10,453 bases of DNA from an uncultured Ruminococcus sp. (GCA_946540705.1 CAMNJD010000486.1:1-10453), one strand, 5' to 3'; numbered from the stretch's first letter, positions 1 to 7,459 are shown. The notes: generated by a model from the sequence alone, not told the origin. Program-made: numbers and translations.

Positions 1-159
1 AAGCAGCGCTGCCAGATCGAACACGGTGATCACGCCGTCGCTGTCAACATCTGCATTTTCCTCTGCCGTGAACACGCCGTCGTCAGTCTCGGAGACAAGC
101 CGTGCCAGTCTGACTGCATCTGCAATGCTCAGGGAGCGGTCCGCGTTCACATCGCCGTT
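1..159 (-). other. Dockerin module, C-terminal edge of the giant protein
   Basis: Two F-hand calcium-binding repeats are visible. The first, from G1676, reads GDVNADRSLSIADAVRLARL, with D, N, D, S and D at loop positions 1, 3, 5, 9 and 12. The second, starting at D1711, reads DVDSDGVITVFDLAALL, with D, D, D, T and D at the same positions. About 22 residues separate the end of the first helix and the second loop. The second helix is cut by the window edge. In the known family this module plugs into a cohesin on a scaffoldin or cell-surface anchor. Confidence 0.88.
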
Positions 160-3100
160 CAGCGGATGTACGGTCTGTGCGATCATCTGCTCGCTGCCGT
201 CTGTGCGCTCTGTCAGAATGCCGACGGTCGTTTCGTCGATCTCCACGATGCGGACGCTGTTGTACTGTGTCGAGAAGGAAACGCTTGCGTCATTGCTGTC
301 ATTGCTGACGGTCACGGTCACATTCTTCAGGGAATCGCCCTTCAGCAGCCAGCCGTTTTCCTCCGGTGTCAGGGTGATCCCGCCGCCGTCCTGACCGGTC
401 ACGGTGAGCTGATACCAGTCGGTCGGGTGGAAGCCCTCGTCCTGCACCATTGACAGGCGGTAATCGCCGGTGACTGCCTCGCACACAAGGCGCGATGCCG
501 GGCTCACGGTGATGCGCTTCGCGCTGCCGGCGGATGCTTCCAGAACACAGTGCTCATATTCCATGTTCAGGTCGAGCGGCTGCGGCTTGTTCGCAGCGAC
601 ATAGTAGCAGCGGTCGCCGCTGACCACGGCCGTCAGGCGCTTCTGGTCGTCCTGTCCGAAGAAATCGGCGGTGTACAGAATGGCGTTCTTGTCGTTCTCC
701 GCATAGAACGAGCCGTCATACGGGTCGCTCTTTGCCTGATTGATCTGGCTCTCACCGCTCGGGTTCAGCACGTTCAGTGCGGCATAATATGCGCCGTCGC
801 TGCCCTCGCCGTCATCGGGCAGGAGCTCCAGTGTATTTCCGCCGTTGATGATGCCGCGGTAATTCAGGATCTCCGGGTCATTGCAGATAAAGCCGATCTG
901 TCCGACATAGGCCTGATGCTGCTTGCTTTCGCTGCTCTTGCTGCGGATTGCGGTCTTGCCGTACTCCGCTGCGTCATCGGCCATTTTGATGACCCATTCG
1001 CCGGTATCGGATTTGATATACATGTCATACTTGTCTGTCAGCAGGCCGGATTCCTCATTCGGATTGTAGATCTTGATTCTGACATCCGCGACAAAGCTCT
1101 CCGCCCCCTCGTCATAGTTCAGCGGGATCGAATAGCGGCCGATGTATTCAAGATCGTAGGCGACGACCGCATGGCCGTTCCGGTAGCCCTCGCTGTCCAT
1201 ATAGGTGTAGCAGAGGAGGGTCGGCAGGCCGCTTTCAACGGCTTCGATAAGCAGACTGGATTTTGCCTTGTCGTTGTTGTTGTATTCCTTCTGGAAGCGG
1301 CGGATGCGCTGCGAAACGGGCTTTGTGAACTGAAGCATCTGGTAGCAGTTGATATAGAACTTGGTTTCGCCGGTGAGATTTTCGCTGGTGACGCTGTGCA
1401 GGAACTTGAAATCCTGTGCAAGCTGTCCCGCCTCGATGATGCCCTGTGCTTCGAGCACGGAGGTCACTGCCATGCCCCAGCAGGAGCCTTTCCAGCGCAG
1501 CATTTCGCCCATGACGCGGGCGCGTTCGGTGTTGTCAAGCTGCATGAAGAACTGCTGGAAGGCGCTGCCCGGCGAGACCATGTCTTCTCCGAGATAGTAC
1601 CCGCCTCTGGCTGTTGTAAAGTTCTTTGCCTCATTCGGCATGCCCCAGTTGTCCGCACCGTACAGGAACCGCGGAACGGATGCGGTGGTCGTTGTGGAGG
1701 TTGCGGTGGTAGTCGTTGATGTGGTTGTGGTGGCCGAGGTTGTTGTGGTTGTTGTAGTTGTTGTGGATGTTGTTGTGGTCGAGGTAGTGGTTGTGGTAGT
1801 GGTCGAGGTTGTAGTAGTAGTGGTCGAGGTTGTTGTCGTGGTTGTTGTTGTCGAAGTCGTCGTTGTTGTAGTCGTTGTGGATGTAGTGGTGGTTGTGGTT
1901 CCCGTTTCCGGCGGGTCACCGAGGCTCACAAAGGTTCTGTTGTATTTCTCCGCGTAAGCCTGCGCCGTCGAGCCGCTGTAGCCGTGAATGACCGCAGTAT
2001 CCGAAATAGTGTAACTATAGTTATATATTTTACATTCCGGATTCTGAATATAAATATCATTCAGGTTAGTGCATTGCCAAAACGCATCATCTCCAATGCT
2101 TGTAATGTTGTCCGGAATTGTGATTTCGGTCAGACCGGTGCATCCACGAAACGACATATAGCCGATGCTTGTCACGTTGTCCGGAATTGTGAATTCGCTC
2201 AAACCTTTGCAGCAGTAAAACGTACAAGAATCGATACTTGTCACGCTGTCCGGGATTTTGATCTCGGTCAGACCGGTGCAGAAGCGAAACGCATCTCCGC
2301 CGATGCTTGTCACGCTGCCCGGAATTGTGATTTCGGTCAGACCGGTGCATTGACAAAACGCCGCATCACCAATACTTGTCACGCTGTCCGGAATTGCATA
2401 TCGTGTTTTTTCGCTGCCCGCTGGATATTGAAAAAGTGCGGTGAAATCCTTGTTAAACAATACACCGTCTTTCGATACATAGTTCTCATTGTTTGTATCC
2501 ACTGTAATGGATTTCAGGCTGGAGCAGCCAGCAAACGCACCACTTCCGATGCCTGTCACGCTGTCCGGAATTGTGATTTCGGTGAGGCTTATGCAGTACT
2601 CAAACGCATCCTTACCGATGCTTGCCATGCTGTCCGGAATGGTAATACCGGTCAGACTTTCGCAGGAATAAAACGCAGACTCTCCAATGCTTGTCACGCT
2701 GTCCGGAATTGTGATCTCGGTCAGACCGGTGCATTGACAAAACGCATGATCTTCAATGCTTGTCACGCTGTCCGGCATTTTGACCTTGGTCAGGTAGTAG
2801 CAGTTGAAAAACGCGCTATCACCAATGGTTGTTACACCGTCCGGAATCGTAATGCTGGTAAGACTTTTACAACCTGTAAACGCGTGACGGCCAATGCTTG
2901 TCGCACCATTCTCAATCACAGCTTTTTTGATTTTTTCACGATAGTCATTCCACGGAACGTAACTGGTTGAACTCCAATCCTCCATCTCCCCCTCGCCGGA
3001 GATTGTCAGCGTGCCATCGCTGTCGAGCGTCCATGTGAGGTTGTCGCCCTGTGCGCCGCACTCACCGGAGGCAATGATGGCAGGATATGCGGCGGCTGTT

Positions 3101-5181
3101 GTGGTTGTCGTGGCCGTTGTGGTGGCCGTGGCAGTCGAGGTTGTCGCCGTGCTGTCCGTGACAGTCACATGCACGAGATAGACCTCGCCGTTTGTCAGCG
3201 TGACCGTGATATCGGCTGTTCCGGCGCTGATCGCCTGAATCGTGAGATAGGTCTGCTCCGGCAGGGTCGAAACGATCGCGACCCGATCATTTGTGGTCGT
3301 GTAGTCGGCCATCGGCGCATTCAGATCGTAGCCCTGATAAGCCAGCGGGGAGAGCGTCAGACTGAATTCGTCCGTGTACGGGACAGCGGGGACCGGCGGC
3401 GCCGGATGATTCCGGTCGCTGAGGCCGGCGGAAACGGTCGGGTTGATTGCGCGGAGATTTTCCAGCAGAATGCCGCCGATCAGCAGGGGGGCGCCATGCG
3501 CCTGCTTCGGCGAATTGATCTGCGGCGGGTCGCTGCTGTAGTCCGCCAGATCGAAGAAAGTAAAGTCCGTATCAAGATACCATGCGGACGCATTCAGCGT
3601 GATCGCCGATTCCGGCATAATGACATTGGCATAGATCGTGCAGTTGTTCGTGAACTTGAATTCGGTCTGCCGTTCACCGAACACGGTCGCATTCGGGATC
3701 ATCTCATACTGATATTTCAGATCAGACGGCAGATTCTCCCAGCGCGGGTCAGTCGGCCAGATCGGGTCATTCATCAGCATGATGTTGCTGTAGTCCGTGT
3801 AATAGGTCGTAGTCTCGCTGTCATAGAACGAGGTGACCGTATAGCTGTGTGCCTGCTGCTGATGCATCATCGGATATGCGCCGGTCGGGATGATCGCGAA
3901 TTTCTCCATTTTGAAGTCCGGCTCAAAAAAGAAGATGACATCCTTGCAGCCGGGAATGTAATACATGTTGTCAGACAGCATCTCGAAGCTCGTGTAGCCC
4001 GACGGGTCTTTGTGGATGACTGTATTATTGACGATGATCTTGGCCTGCGCGGACGATGAATCGGATTGCAGCCGGATCACAAGCGGGTGCTCGGTGGAGT
4101 AGCCGCCGGCAGTCGGGTCAACATAATAGACGTCCTGCGTATATTTCTCAATCGTCAATGTGCCGGGCTGATTGACGATCTTCACATTATCCAGATCAAT
4201 CCGCACCGGTTCACCGGCTAAGTCATGCGCGGCAAAGGACACCCTTCCGGTCATCGGAACGATCTCTTCGTCAAACGGAACCTCGCCGTAATAGCGCTGA
4301 TACCATTGGTTCAGCTCCTCGTCCGATGCGGGGTAATAGCGGGAAGGCTGCTCTGCCATGAAATCAGCCGGCAGGATGCTGCGGGCCGCAGTGGATTCCC
4401 GGAGCATGCCGAGCATATTTTCCCGTGTCGCTTCGTGAACCTGACACTGGCTCAGGATGTTCATGCCGGTCGGATTCCAGTAATTCGGCGGCGTGTCGTC
4501 GTCCTCAGAGGGGTCATCCTCCGGCGGATAACTATATAAAACCTGAATCCACCCGTCAACAGTCGTGAAGGGTATGGCTTCGCTTTTGAAATCCAGAAAC
4601 CTATCAACATTTAATTTCAGAGGATATTTCGTTCCGGACGCCGCATCTTCAGGAACCTTGAAATATGTGAAGACCATGTAGCCTTCCTCGACAGTGTTGT
4701 TTTTTCCTTTTTCACCGATTGTCCCGATATTGAAGTTGTGCCCATCTGTATCCAAAGAACAGGTATAATAGAGGTCATACAGCAGCGGCGTTTCCGCGGT
4801 CGTACTGTAAGTCTCCGCGACTGTTTCCGGCCGCAAATCCGTTCCGTTTCCATATTCCTCCGACCACGGAACAGCATCGCCGTCCTCCGTAATAATGTAC
4901 GGTATCAGCGATGGGTCATAATAAAGCTTTATACCGGATGCTGCATAGCCGGGATTATTTTTAATATAGATACCGACCTTGACCTTCTCACCCGGTTCTG
5001 CATAGATCCGATCAGCCATAATTGCGGTGCTCCCGGCAGCGAGATCTGATTGCTTATAGGTACCGACCGGGTCAAGGGTTTCCTGTTCGATGCCTGCGGC
5101 CAGCGCGGTGATGCTGCCGGAGAGGGCGGTCACAGCCCCGACCAGCAGTGCGGCTGCCTTTCTGAAAAATGTATGCTTCAT
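1..5181 (-). CDS. Giant secreted cohesin / LRR / cysteine peptidase / dockerin protein (3' end outside window)
   Basis: Seen: 1727 codons without a stop, leaving the window before the stop. ATG at 5181 is chosen because AGGAG (5189-5193) lies 7 bases upstream; an in-frame ATG at 5187 is only 1 base from it. Modules by residue: signal peptide 1-28 (KAAALLVGAVTAL, cleavage after ALA); cohesin-like 50-216 (AEPGEKVKVGIYIKNNPGY, YYDPSLIP, late G-T-K-Y-P-L and DGWIQVL strands); unrecognised region 217-605; Ig-like Big_2 type 607-675; Thr/Ala linker 677-698; BspA-type LRR cap and repeats 703-1050; Thr/Ser linker 1093-1167; papain-like cysteine peptidase about 1176-1440 with C1234, H1337 and N1373; dockerin 1675-1727 with two calcium loops (D1677/N1679/D1681/D1688 and D1711/D1713/D1715/D1722). 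Known: dockerins bind cohesins in cellulosomes. Inference: an extracellular cellulosome adaptor or accessory component carrying a peptidase. The dockerin is nearly complete, so the stop is probably a few codons beyond the left edge. Cohesin is the least certain named domain. Confidence 0.9.
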   Translation of the reverse strand, partial: MKHTFFRKAAALLVGAVTALSGSITALAAGIEQETLDPVGTYKQSDLAAGSTAIMADRIYAEPGEKVKVGIYIKNNPGYAASGIKLYYDPSLIPYIITEDGDAVPWSEEYGNGTDLRPETVAETYSTTAETPLLYDLYYTCSLDTDGHNFNIGTIGEKGKNNTVEEGYMVFTYFKVPEDAASGTKYPLKLNVDRFLDFKSEAIPFTTVDGWIQVLYSYPPEDDPSEDDDTPPNYWNPTGMNILSQCQVHEATRENMLGMLRESTAARSILPADFMAEQPSRYYPASDEELNQWYQRYYGEVPFDEEIVPMTGRVSFAAHDLAGEPVRIDLDNVKIVNQPGTLTIEKYTQDVYYVDPTAGGYSTEHPLVIRLQSDSSSAQAKIIVNNTVIHKDPSGYTSFEMLSDNMYYIPGCKDVIFFFEPDFKMEKFAIIPTGAYPMMHQQQAHSYTVTSFYDSETTTYYTDYSNIMLMNDPIWPTDPRWENLPSDLKYQYEMIPNATVFGERQTEFKFTNNCTIYANVIMPESAITLNASAWYLDTDFTFFDLADYSSDPPQINSPKQAHGAPLLIGGILLENLRAINPTVSAGLSDRNHPAPPVPAVPYTDEFSLTLSPLAYQGYDLNAPMADYTTTNDRVAIVSTLPEQTYLTIQAISAGTADITVTLTNGEVYLVHVTVTDSTATTSTATATTTATTTTTAAAYPAIIASGECGAQGDNLTWTLDSDGTLTISGEGEMEDWSSTSYVPWNDYREKIKKAVIENGATSIGRHAFTGCKSLTSITIPDGVTTIGDSAFFNCYYLTKVKMPDSVTSIEDHAFCQCTGLTEITIPDSVTSIGESAFYSCESLTGITIPDSMASIGKDAFEYCISLTEITIPDSVTGIGSGAFAGCSSLKSITVDTNNENYVSKDGVLFNKDFTALFQYPAGSEKTRYAIPDSVTSIGDAAFCQCTGLTEITIPGSVTSIGGDAFRFCTGLTEIKIPDSVTSIDSCTFYCCKGLSEFTIPDNVTSIGYMSFRGCTGLTEITIPDNITSIGDDAFWQCTNLNDIYIQNPECKIYNYSYTISDTAVIHGYSGSTAQAYAEKYNRTFVSLGDPPETGTTTTTTSTTTTTTTTSTTTTTTTTSTTTTTTSTTTTTTTSTTTTSTTTTTTTTTSATTTTSTTTTATSTTTTASVPRFLYGADNWGMPNEAKNFTTARGGYYLGEDMVSPGSAFQQFFMQLDNTERARVMGEMLRWKGSCWGMAVTSVLEAQGIIEAGQLAQDFKFLHSVTSENLTGETKFYINCYQMLQFTKPVSQRIRRFQKEYNNNDKAKSSLLIEAVESGLPTLLCYTYMDSEGYRNGHAVVAYDLEYIGRYSIPLNYDEGAESFVADVRIKIYNPNEESGLLTDKYDMYIKSDTGEWVIKMADDAAEYGKTAIRSKSSESKQHQAYVGQIGFICNDPEILNYRGIINGGNTLELLPDDGEGSDGAYYAALNVLNPSGESQINQAKSDPYDGSFYAENDKNAILYTADFFGQDDQKRLTAVVSGDRCYYVAANKPQPLDLNMEYEHCVLEASAGSAKRITVSPASRLVCEAVTGDYRLSMVQDEGFHPTDWYQLTVTGQDGGGITLTPEENGWLLKGDSLKNVTVTVSNDSNDASVSFSTQYNSVRIVEIDETTVGILTERTDGSEQMIAQTVHPLNGDVNADRSLSIADAVRLARLVSETDDGVFTAEENADVDSDGVITVFDLAALL
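862..1656 (-). other. Papain-like cysteine peptidase domain of the giant protein
   Basis: This covers residues about 1176-1440. The nucleophile motif is RWKGSCWGMAVTSVLEAQG (C1234), the His motif is NGHAVVAYDLEY (H1337), and IKIYNPN supplies a candidate Asn (N1373). C, H and N occur in papain-fold order. The usual Gln six residues before the Cys (papain oxyanion hole) is absent; that position is L1228. It may therefore be a divergent C1/C39-type enzyme, or inactive. Preceding residues SVPRFLYGADNWGMPNEAKN look like the domain entry. Substrate is unknown. Confidence 0.7.
1681..1905 (-). repeat. Low-complexity Thr/Ser linker (ACN-rich tract)
   Basis: About 75 residues (1093-1167) are almost all Thr, with a Ser usually every 5 to 8 residues and a few Ala near the end. 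On the plus strand the tract appears as GTT/GGT/TGT-rich DNA. It joins the LRR domain to the peptidase domain. Such linkers are typical between modules of ruminococcal cellulosomal proteins and are likely flexible and O-glycosylated (inference). Synonymous Thr codons are mixed, so the tract is not a perfect microsatellite. Confidence 0.92.
2032..2901 (-). repeat. Eleven BspA-type leucine-rich repeats, 69-bp unit
   Basis: Repeats begin at residues 761, 784, 807, 830, 853, 876, 935, 958, 981, 1004 and 1027. Each unit is 23 residues with consensus pieces TSIG, AF, C, LTEITIPDSV. The only break in the period is 36 extra residues in repeat 6, which include VSKDGVLFNKDFTALFQYPA, a known type of insertion in this LRR class. 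DNA copies are very similar: segments around 2318-2365 and 2692-2744 share long near-identical stretches. The domain cap at about 703-745 (GTLTISGEGEMEDW) is also typical of BspA-like proteins. Likely role: protein or host/substrate adhesion. Confidence 0.92.
3088..3153 (-). repeat. Short Thr/Ala linker between Ig-like and LRR modules
   Basis: Residues 677-698 read as mixed Thr, Ala and Ser, directly after the Ig-like strand YLVHVTVTDS and before the LRR cap. It is a second, shorter linker of the same compositional type as the one at 1681-1905. Confidence 0.85.
4534..5034 (-). other. Cohesin-like module of the giant protein
   Basis: Residues about 50-216. It starts with an AIMADRIYAEPGEKVKVGIY strand pair, followed by KNNPGYAASGIKLYYDPSL, which matches the pattern of cohesins (PG-D/E-x-V-x-V, NNPG, YD). 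Near the end are MVFTYFKVPEDAASGTKYPL and VDGWIQVLY, like the closing strands of that jelly-roll fold. A related carbohydrate-binding jelly-roll without dockerin affinity is the alternative. Confidence 0.65.
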
Positions 5182-5188
5182 AGCCATT

Positions 5189-5193
5189 CTCCT
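5189..5193 (-). promoter_or_regulatory. Ribosome binding site deciding the giant gene's start
   Basis: AGGAG on the minus strand, 7 bases before ATG 5181 but only 1 base before the in-frame ATG at 5187. This favours the downstream start. Confidence 0.8.
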
Positions 5194-5231
5194 TTCTGAA
5201 AAAACAGAGAAGCCAAAATATACCATATATA

Positions 5232-5265
5232 AGTATATTATAGCACAAAACAACTTTCAACACAA
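5232..5265 (-). promoter_or_regulatory. Sigma-A-like promoter(s) of the giant gene
   Basis: Two overlapping readings exist. One is TTGAAA (5255-5260), a 17-base spacer, then TATACT (5232-5237). The other is TTGTGT (5260-5265), 17 bases, then TATAAT (5237-5242). The first matches the consensus better overall and the second has the perfect -10. Either gives a leader of about 45 bases. Confidence 0.7.
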
Positions 5266-5321
5266 TAGCGGCATGAAATTTCGGCTGAATTCACAAAAGC
5301 GCCGGATATTGCTTGGTAAAA

Positions 5322-5339
5322 CTGCCGTAAATCCGGCAG
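5322..5339. other. Small inverted repeat between divergent promoters
   Basis: CTGCCG (5322-5327) and CGGCAG (5334-5339) flank a 6-base loop. It lies 20 bases upstream of the -35 box of the rightward promoter. No T-run follows, so it is not a terminator. It could be an operator half-site pair or chance. Confidence 0.25.
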
Positions 5340-5358
5340 CAGAAAGCAACACAGCCCA

Positions 5359-5387
5359 TTGAAAAAAGCGGCATCTTATGGTATAAT
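5359..5387 (+). promoter_or_regulatory. Sigma-A-like promoter of the deacylase-GH43 pair
   Basis: TTGAAA (5359-5364), an exact 17-base spacer and a perfect TATAAT (5382-5387). The start site would be near 5394, giving a very short leader of about 17 bases before ATG 5412. The ribosome binding site AAGGAGGG (5397-5404) fits inside it. Confidence 0.85.
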
Positions 5388-5411
5388 TGAGAGAACAAGG
5401 AGGGCGAAGTC

Positions 5412-5897
5412 ATGGCAAAGCAGCAAAAAACAAATGCAATGCGGATTCTGGAGCAGAAAAAGCTCCCGCATACCGTCAATTTTTATGAGTGCAGCGAATT
5501 CACCGATGCGGTGCAGATCGCGCAGATGCTCGGACAGGACCCTGAGCAGACCTTCAAAACACTGATGTGTACCGGAAAGAGCGGCGGGTACTATGCCTTT
5601 GTGATGCAGGGAACCGCCGAAATGGATCTCAAAAAGGCAGCGGCGGCTGCGGGCGAGAAGTCGATCCAGCTCCTGCCGGTCAAGGAGATTCAGTCCGTCA
5701 CGGGCTATATCCGCGGCGGCTGCACGGCAATCGGCATGAAGAAGGATTATCCGGTCTTTCTCGATGAGACAGCCCTGCTCTATGATGAGATCATCGTGAG
5801 CGGCGGCAGGCTCGGCACGCAGATCATGCTCTCGCCGGACGCATTCCTTGCCGCGACAAACGGCAGAACCGCCGACCTGCAAAGCAGCGGCGTCTGA
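5412..5897 (+). CDS. ybaK: YbaK/EbsC-type Cys-tRNA(Pro) deacylase
   Basis: 161 residues, the usual size for single-domain YbaK proteins. It is a cytoplasmic editing enzyme: family members hydrolyse Cys mischarged on tRNA-Pro by prolyl-tRNA synthetase. Visible motifs are TFKTLMCTG, with the conserved functional Lys at position 49, the family signature GYIRGGCTAIGMKKDYPVF (about residues 98-116) and the late strand IIVSGGRLGTQIMLSP. ATG 5412 follows AAGGAGGG by 7 bases and a strong promoter. It is the first gene of a rightward pair; the GH43 gene begins 32 bases after its stop, so they are likely co-transcribed although no functional link is obvious. Related ProX or other INS-superfamily deacylases have different substrates; the GGC-x-x-IGMKK signature favours YbaK. 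Confidence 0.92.
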   Translation: MAKQQKTNAMRILEQKKLPHTVNFYECSEFTDAVQIAQMLGQDPEQTFKTLMCTGKSGGYYAFVMQGTAEMDLKKAAAAAGEKSIQLLPVKEIQSVTGYIRGGCTAIGMKKDYPVFLDETALLYDEIIVSGGRLGTQIMLSPDAFLAATNGRTADLQSSGV

Positions 5898-5929
5898 AAT
5901 ACACGGAAACAGAAAGAGGTTTGAAGCCT

Positions 5930-7459
5930 ATGCAGTACCGAAATCCCGTGATCCCCGGATTTTTCCCCGACCCGAGCGTCTGCCGCGCAGGCGATACCTT
6001 TTACCTTGTGTGCAGTTCCTTTCAGTATTTCCCCGGCGTGCCGCTCTTTGAGAGCCGCGACCTCATCAACTGGACACAGATCGGGCATGTCCTGACGCGC
6101 CCCTCGCAGCTCCCGCTGCAAAATACCGATTCCGTCGGCGGCATCTACGCCCCGACGATCCGGTATCATGACGGGACTTTTTACATGGTTACGACCAATG
6201 TCACAAACGGCGGGCATTTCTATGTCAGCACGAAGGATATTCACGGCGAATGGTCAGAGCCGGTCTGGGTCAGTCAGGAGGGCATCGACCCTTCACTGTT
6301 CTTCGAGGACGGCAGAGCCTATTTCATGAGCAACGGCAGCGATGCACAGGGAAGCTGCATTTTGCAGTGCGAGATCGACATTGCGGCCGGAAAGCGCATC
6401 TCCGAAACAAAGGTGATCTGGCGCGGCACCGGCGGGCGCTTCCTCGAAAGCCCGCATCTCTATCACATCGGGAAATATTACTATCTCATGGCCTCTGAGG
6501 GCGGCACCGAATACGGCCACATGGTCGTTTATGCACGCGGGGAATCGCCCTGGGGTCCGTTCACTGCCTATGCGCAGAATCCGGTGCTCACAAACCGCAA
6601 TCTGGGCGGCTATCTGCTTCAGGGCTGCGGCCACGGCGATCTCGTCGATGATACGGACGGGAACTGGTGGATGCTGCATCTGGGATTCCGGCAGATTCAC
6701 CGTTGGATGATGTTTCACACGACCGGCCGCGAGGTCTGCCTCGTGCCGGTGACATTCGGCGAAGACGGCTGGTTCACCGCAGGCGAGCAGGGGACGGCAA
6801 GGCTTGTCATGCAGACCGGCCGCATCCCGGAATCGGTCACACAGACACAGAAAACGCACTTCACCTTTGCCGATACGGCGCCCTGTCGGGAATGGGTATT
6901 CCTGCAAAATCCGCATGCGGAGAACTACAGACTGACTGCGGACTGCTTTGCGCTGCGGGGGACGGATGTGCCGCTGTCTTCCGTTTCGGATTCCCCGACA
7001 TGGGTCGGCATCCGGCAGACGGAAACGGCATTTTCGCTCTCTGTCAGCCTGCGCATTTCCGCGCAGGAGGCAGGCGTTTCGGCCTATATGACGAACGGAC
7101 AGCATTACGATCTCTGCGTCAGGCCGGACGGCGCGGGCGGATACTGTCTGCTGCGGCGGGCGCAGCTCGGTTCGCTGGTGCATGAGGCACCGGTCATCCC
7201 GCTGCCGGAGCATGCGGAGCAGGTCACGCTGTCCATCACCGGCAGTCCGGTCGAATATCACTTTTCTGCGGCGGTCTGCGGTACGGTGCATGATCTCGGC
7301 GCGCTTGAGGCAAAGTATATCTCCACGGAAGCTGCCGGAAATTTCACCGGGGTCATGCTCGCGCTTTATGCGCATGCACCGGACGGAGCCGCAGACTGGG
7401 CGGAGTTTTCCGGCTTTTCACTGACGGTTCAGCCCCCGCCGTCCGGGCAGTGCCCGTAA
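5930..7459 (+). CDS. GH43 beta-xylosidase / alpha-L-arabinofuranosidase
   Basis: 509 residues from ATG 5930. AGAGG (5915-5919) is 10 bases upstream, whereas a TTG at 5921 is only 1 base from it. No signal peptide, so cytoplasmic. The N-terminal five-bladed propeller (about 1-300) shows NPVIPGFFPDPSVCRAGDTF with general base D14, GIDPSLFFEDG with D120, and FLESPHLY with general acid E173, the three GH43 acidic residues. Also visible are WFPGVP-like QYFPGVPLFESRDLINW, GGIYAPTIRYHDGTFY and TEYGHMVVYARG. The C-terminal half (about 315-500) is the beta-sandwich usual in two-domain xylosidases, with EAGVSAYMTNGQHYDL. Length and architecture match GH43 subfamilies 11/12. It probably removes xylose or arabinose from imported oligosaccharides. 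No transporter or regulator is next to it, and no clear terminator follows. Confidence 0.93.
   Translation: MQYRNPVIPGFFPDPSVCRAGDTFYLVCSSFQYFPGVPLFESRDLINWTQIGHVLTRPSQLPLQNTDSVGGIYAPTIRYHDGTFYMVTTNVTNGGHFYVSTKDIHGEWSEPVWVSQEGIDPSLFFEDGRAYFMSNGSDAQGSCILQCEIDIAAGKRISETKVIWRGTGGRFLESPHLYHIGKYYYLMASEGGTEYGHMVVYARGESPWGPFTAYAQNPVLTNRNLGGYLLQGCGHGDLVDDTDGNWWMLHLGFRQIHRWMMFHTTGREVCLVPVTFGEDGWFTAGEQGTARLVMQTGRIPESVTQTQKTHFTFADTAPCREWVFLQNPHAENYRLTADCFALRGTDVPLSSVSDSPTWVGIRQTETAFSLSVSLRISAQEAGVSAYMTNGQHYDLCVRPDGAGGYCLLRRAQLGSLVHEAPVIPLPEHAEQVTLSITGSPVEYHFSAAVCGTVHDLGALEAKYISTEAAGNFTGVMLALYAHAPDGAADWAEFSGFSLTVQPPPSGQCP

Noticed and set aside
550..1719. Open plus-strand frame of 389 codons
   Set aside because: It is the exact codon-for-codon antisense of the giant minus-strand gene and lacks recognisable domains. 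The opposite strand reads as peptidase domain plus linker.
1464..1919. Minus-strand frame rich in Pro and Gln
   Set aside because: Same strand as the giant gene but out of frame across the linker. Low-complexity artefact.
1640..1957. Plus-strand frame rich in Val
   Set aside because: Produced by the ACN-rich Thr linker read on the wrong strand. The composition is an artefact.
2032..2901. Possible CRISPR array because of regular repeats
   Set aside because: The 69-base period is continuous, has no unique spacers and codes for LRR units.
1984..2970. Plus-strand frame with repeats of NACHAVRNCDFGQTG type
   Set aside because: The periodicity comes from the LRR-coding DNA on the minus strand. 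It has no convincing ribosome site or domain.
3169..4059. Plus-strand frame of 296 codons
   Set aside because: Antisense shadow of the giant gene in the same codon register, Arg- and Ile-rich with no domain.
5921..5929. TTG at 5921 as the GH43 start
   Set aside because: Only 1 base from AGAGG. ATG 5930 is better spaced and begins at the conserved family N-terminus.
6293..7375. Minus-strand frame of 360 codons opposite GH43
   Set aside because: The plus strand holds a full GH43 protein with catalytic residues. The minus frame is a GC-bias shadow.
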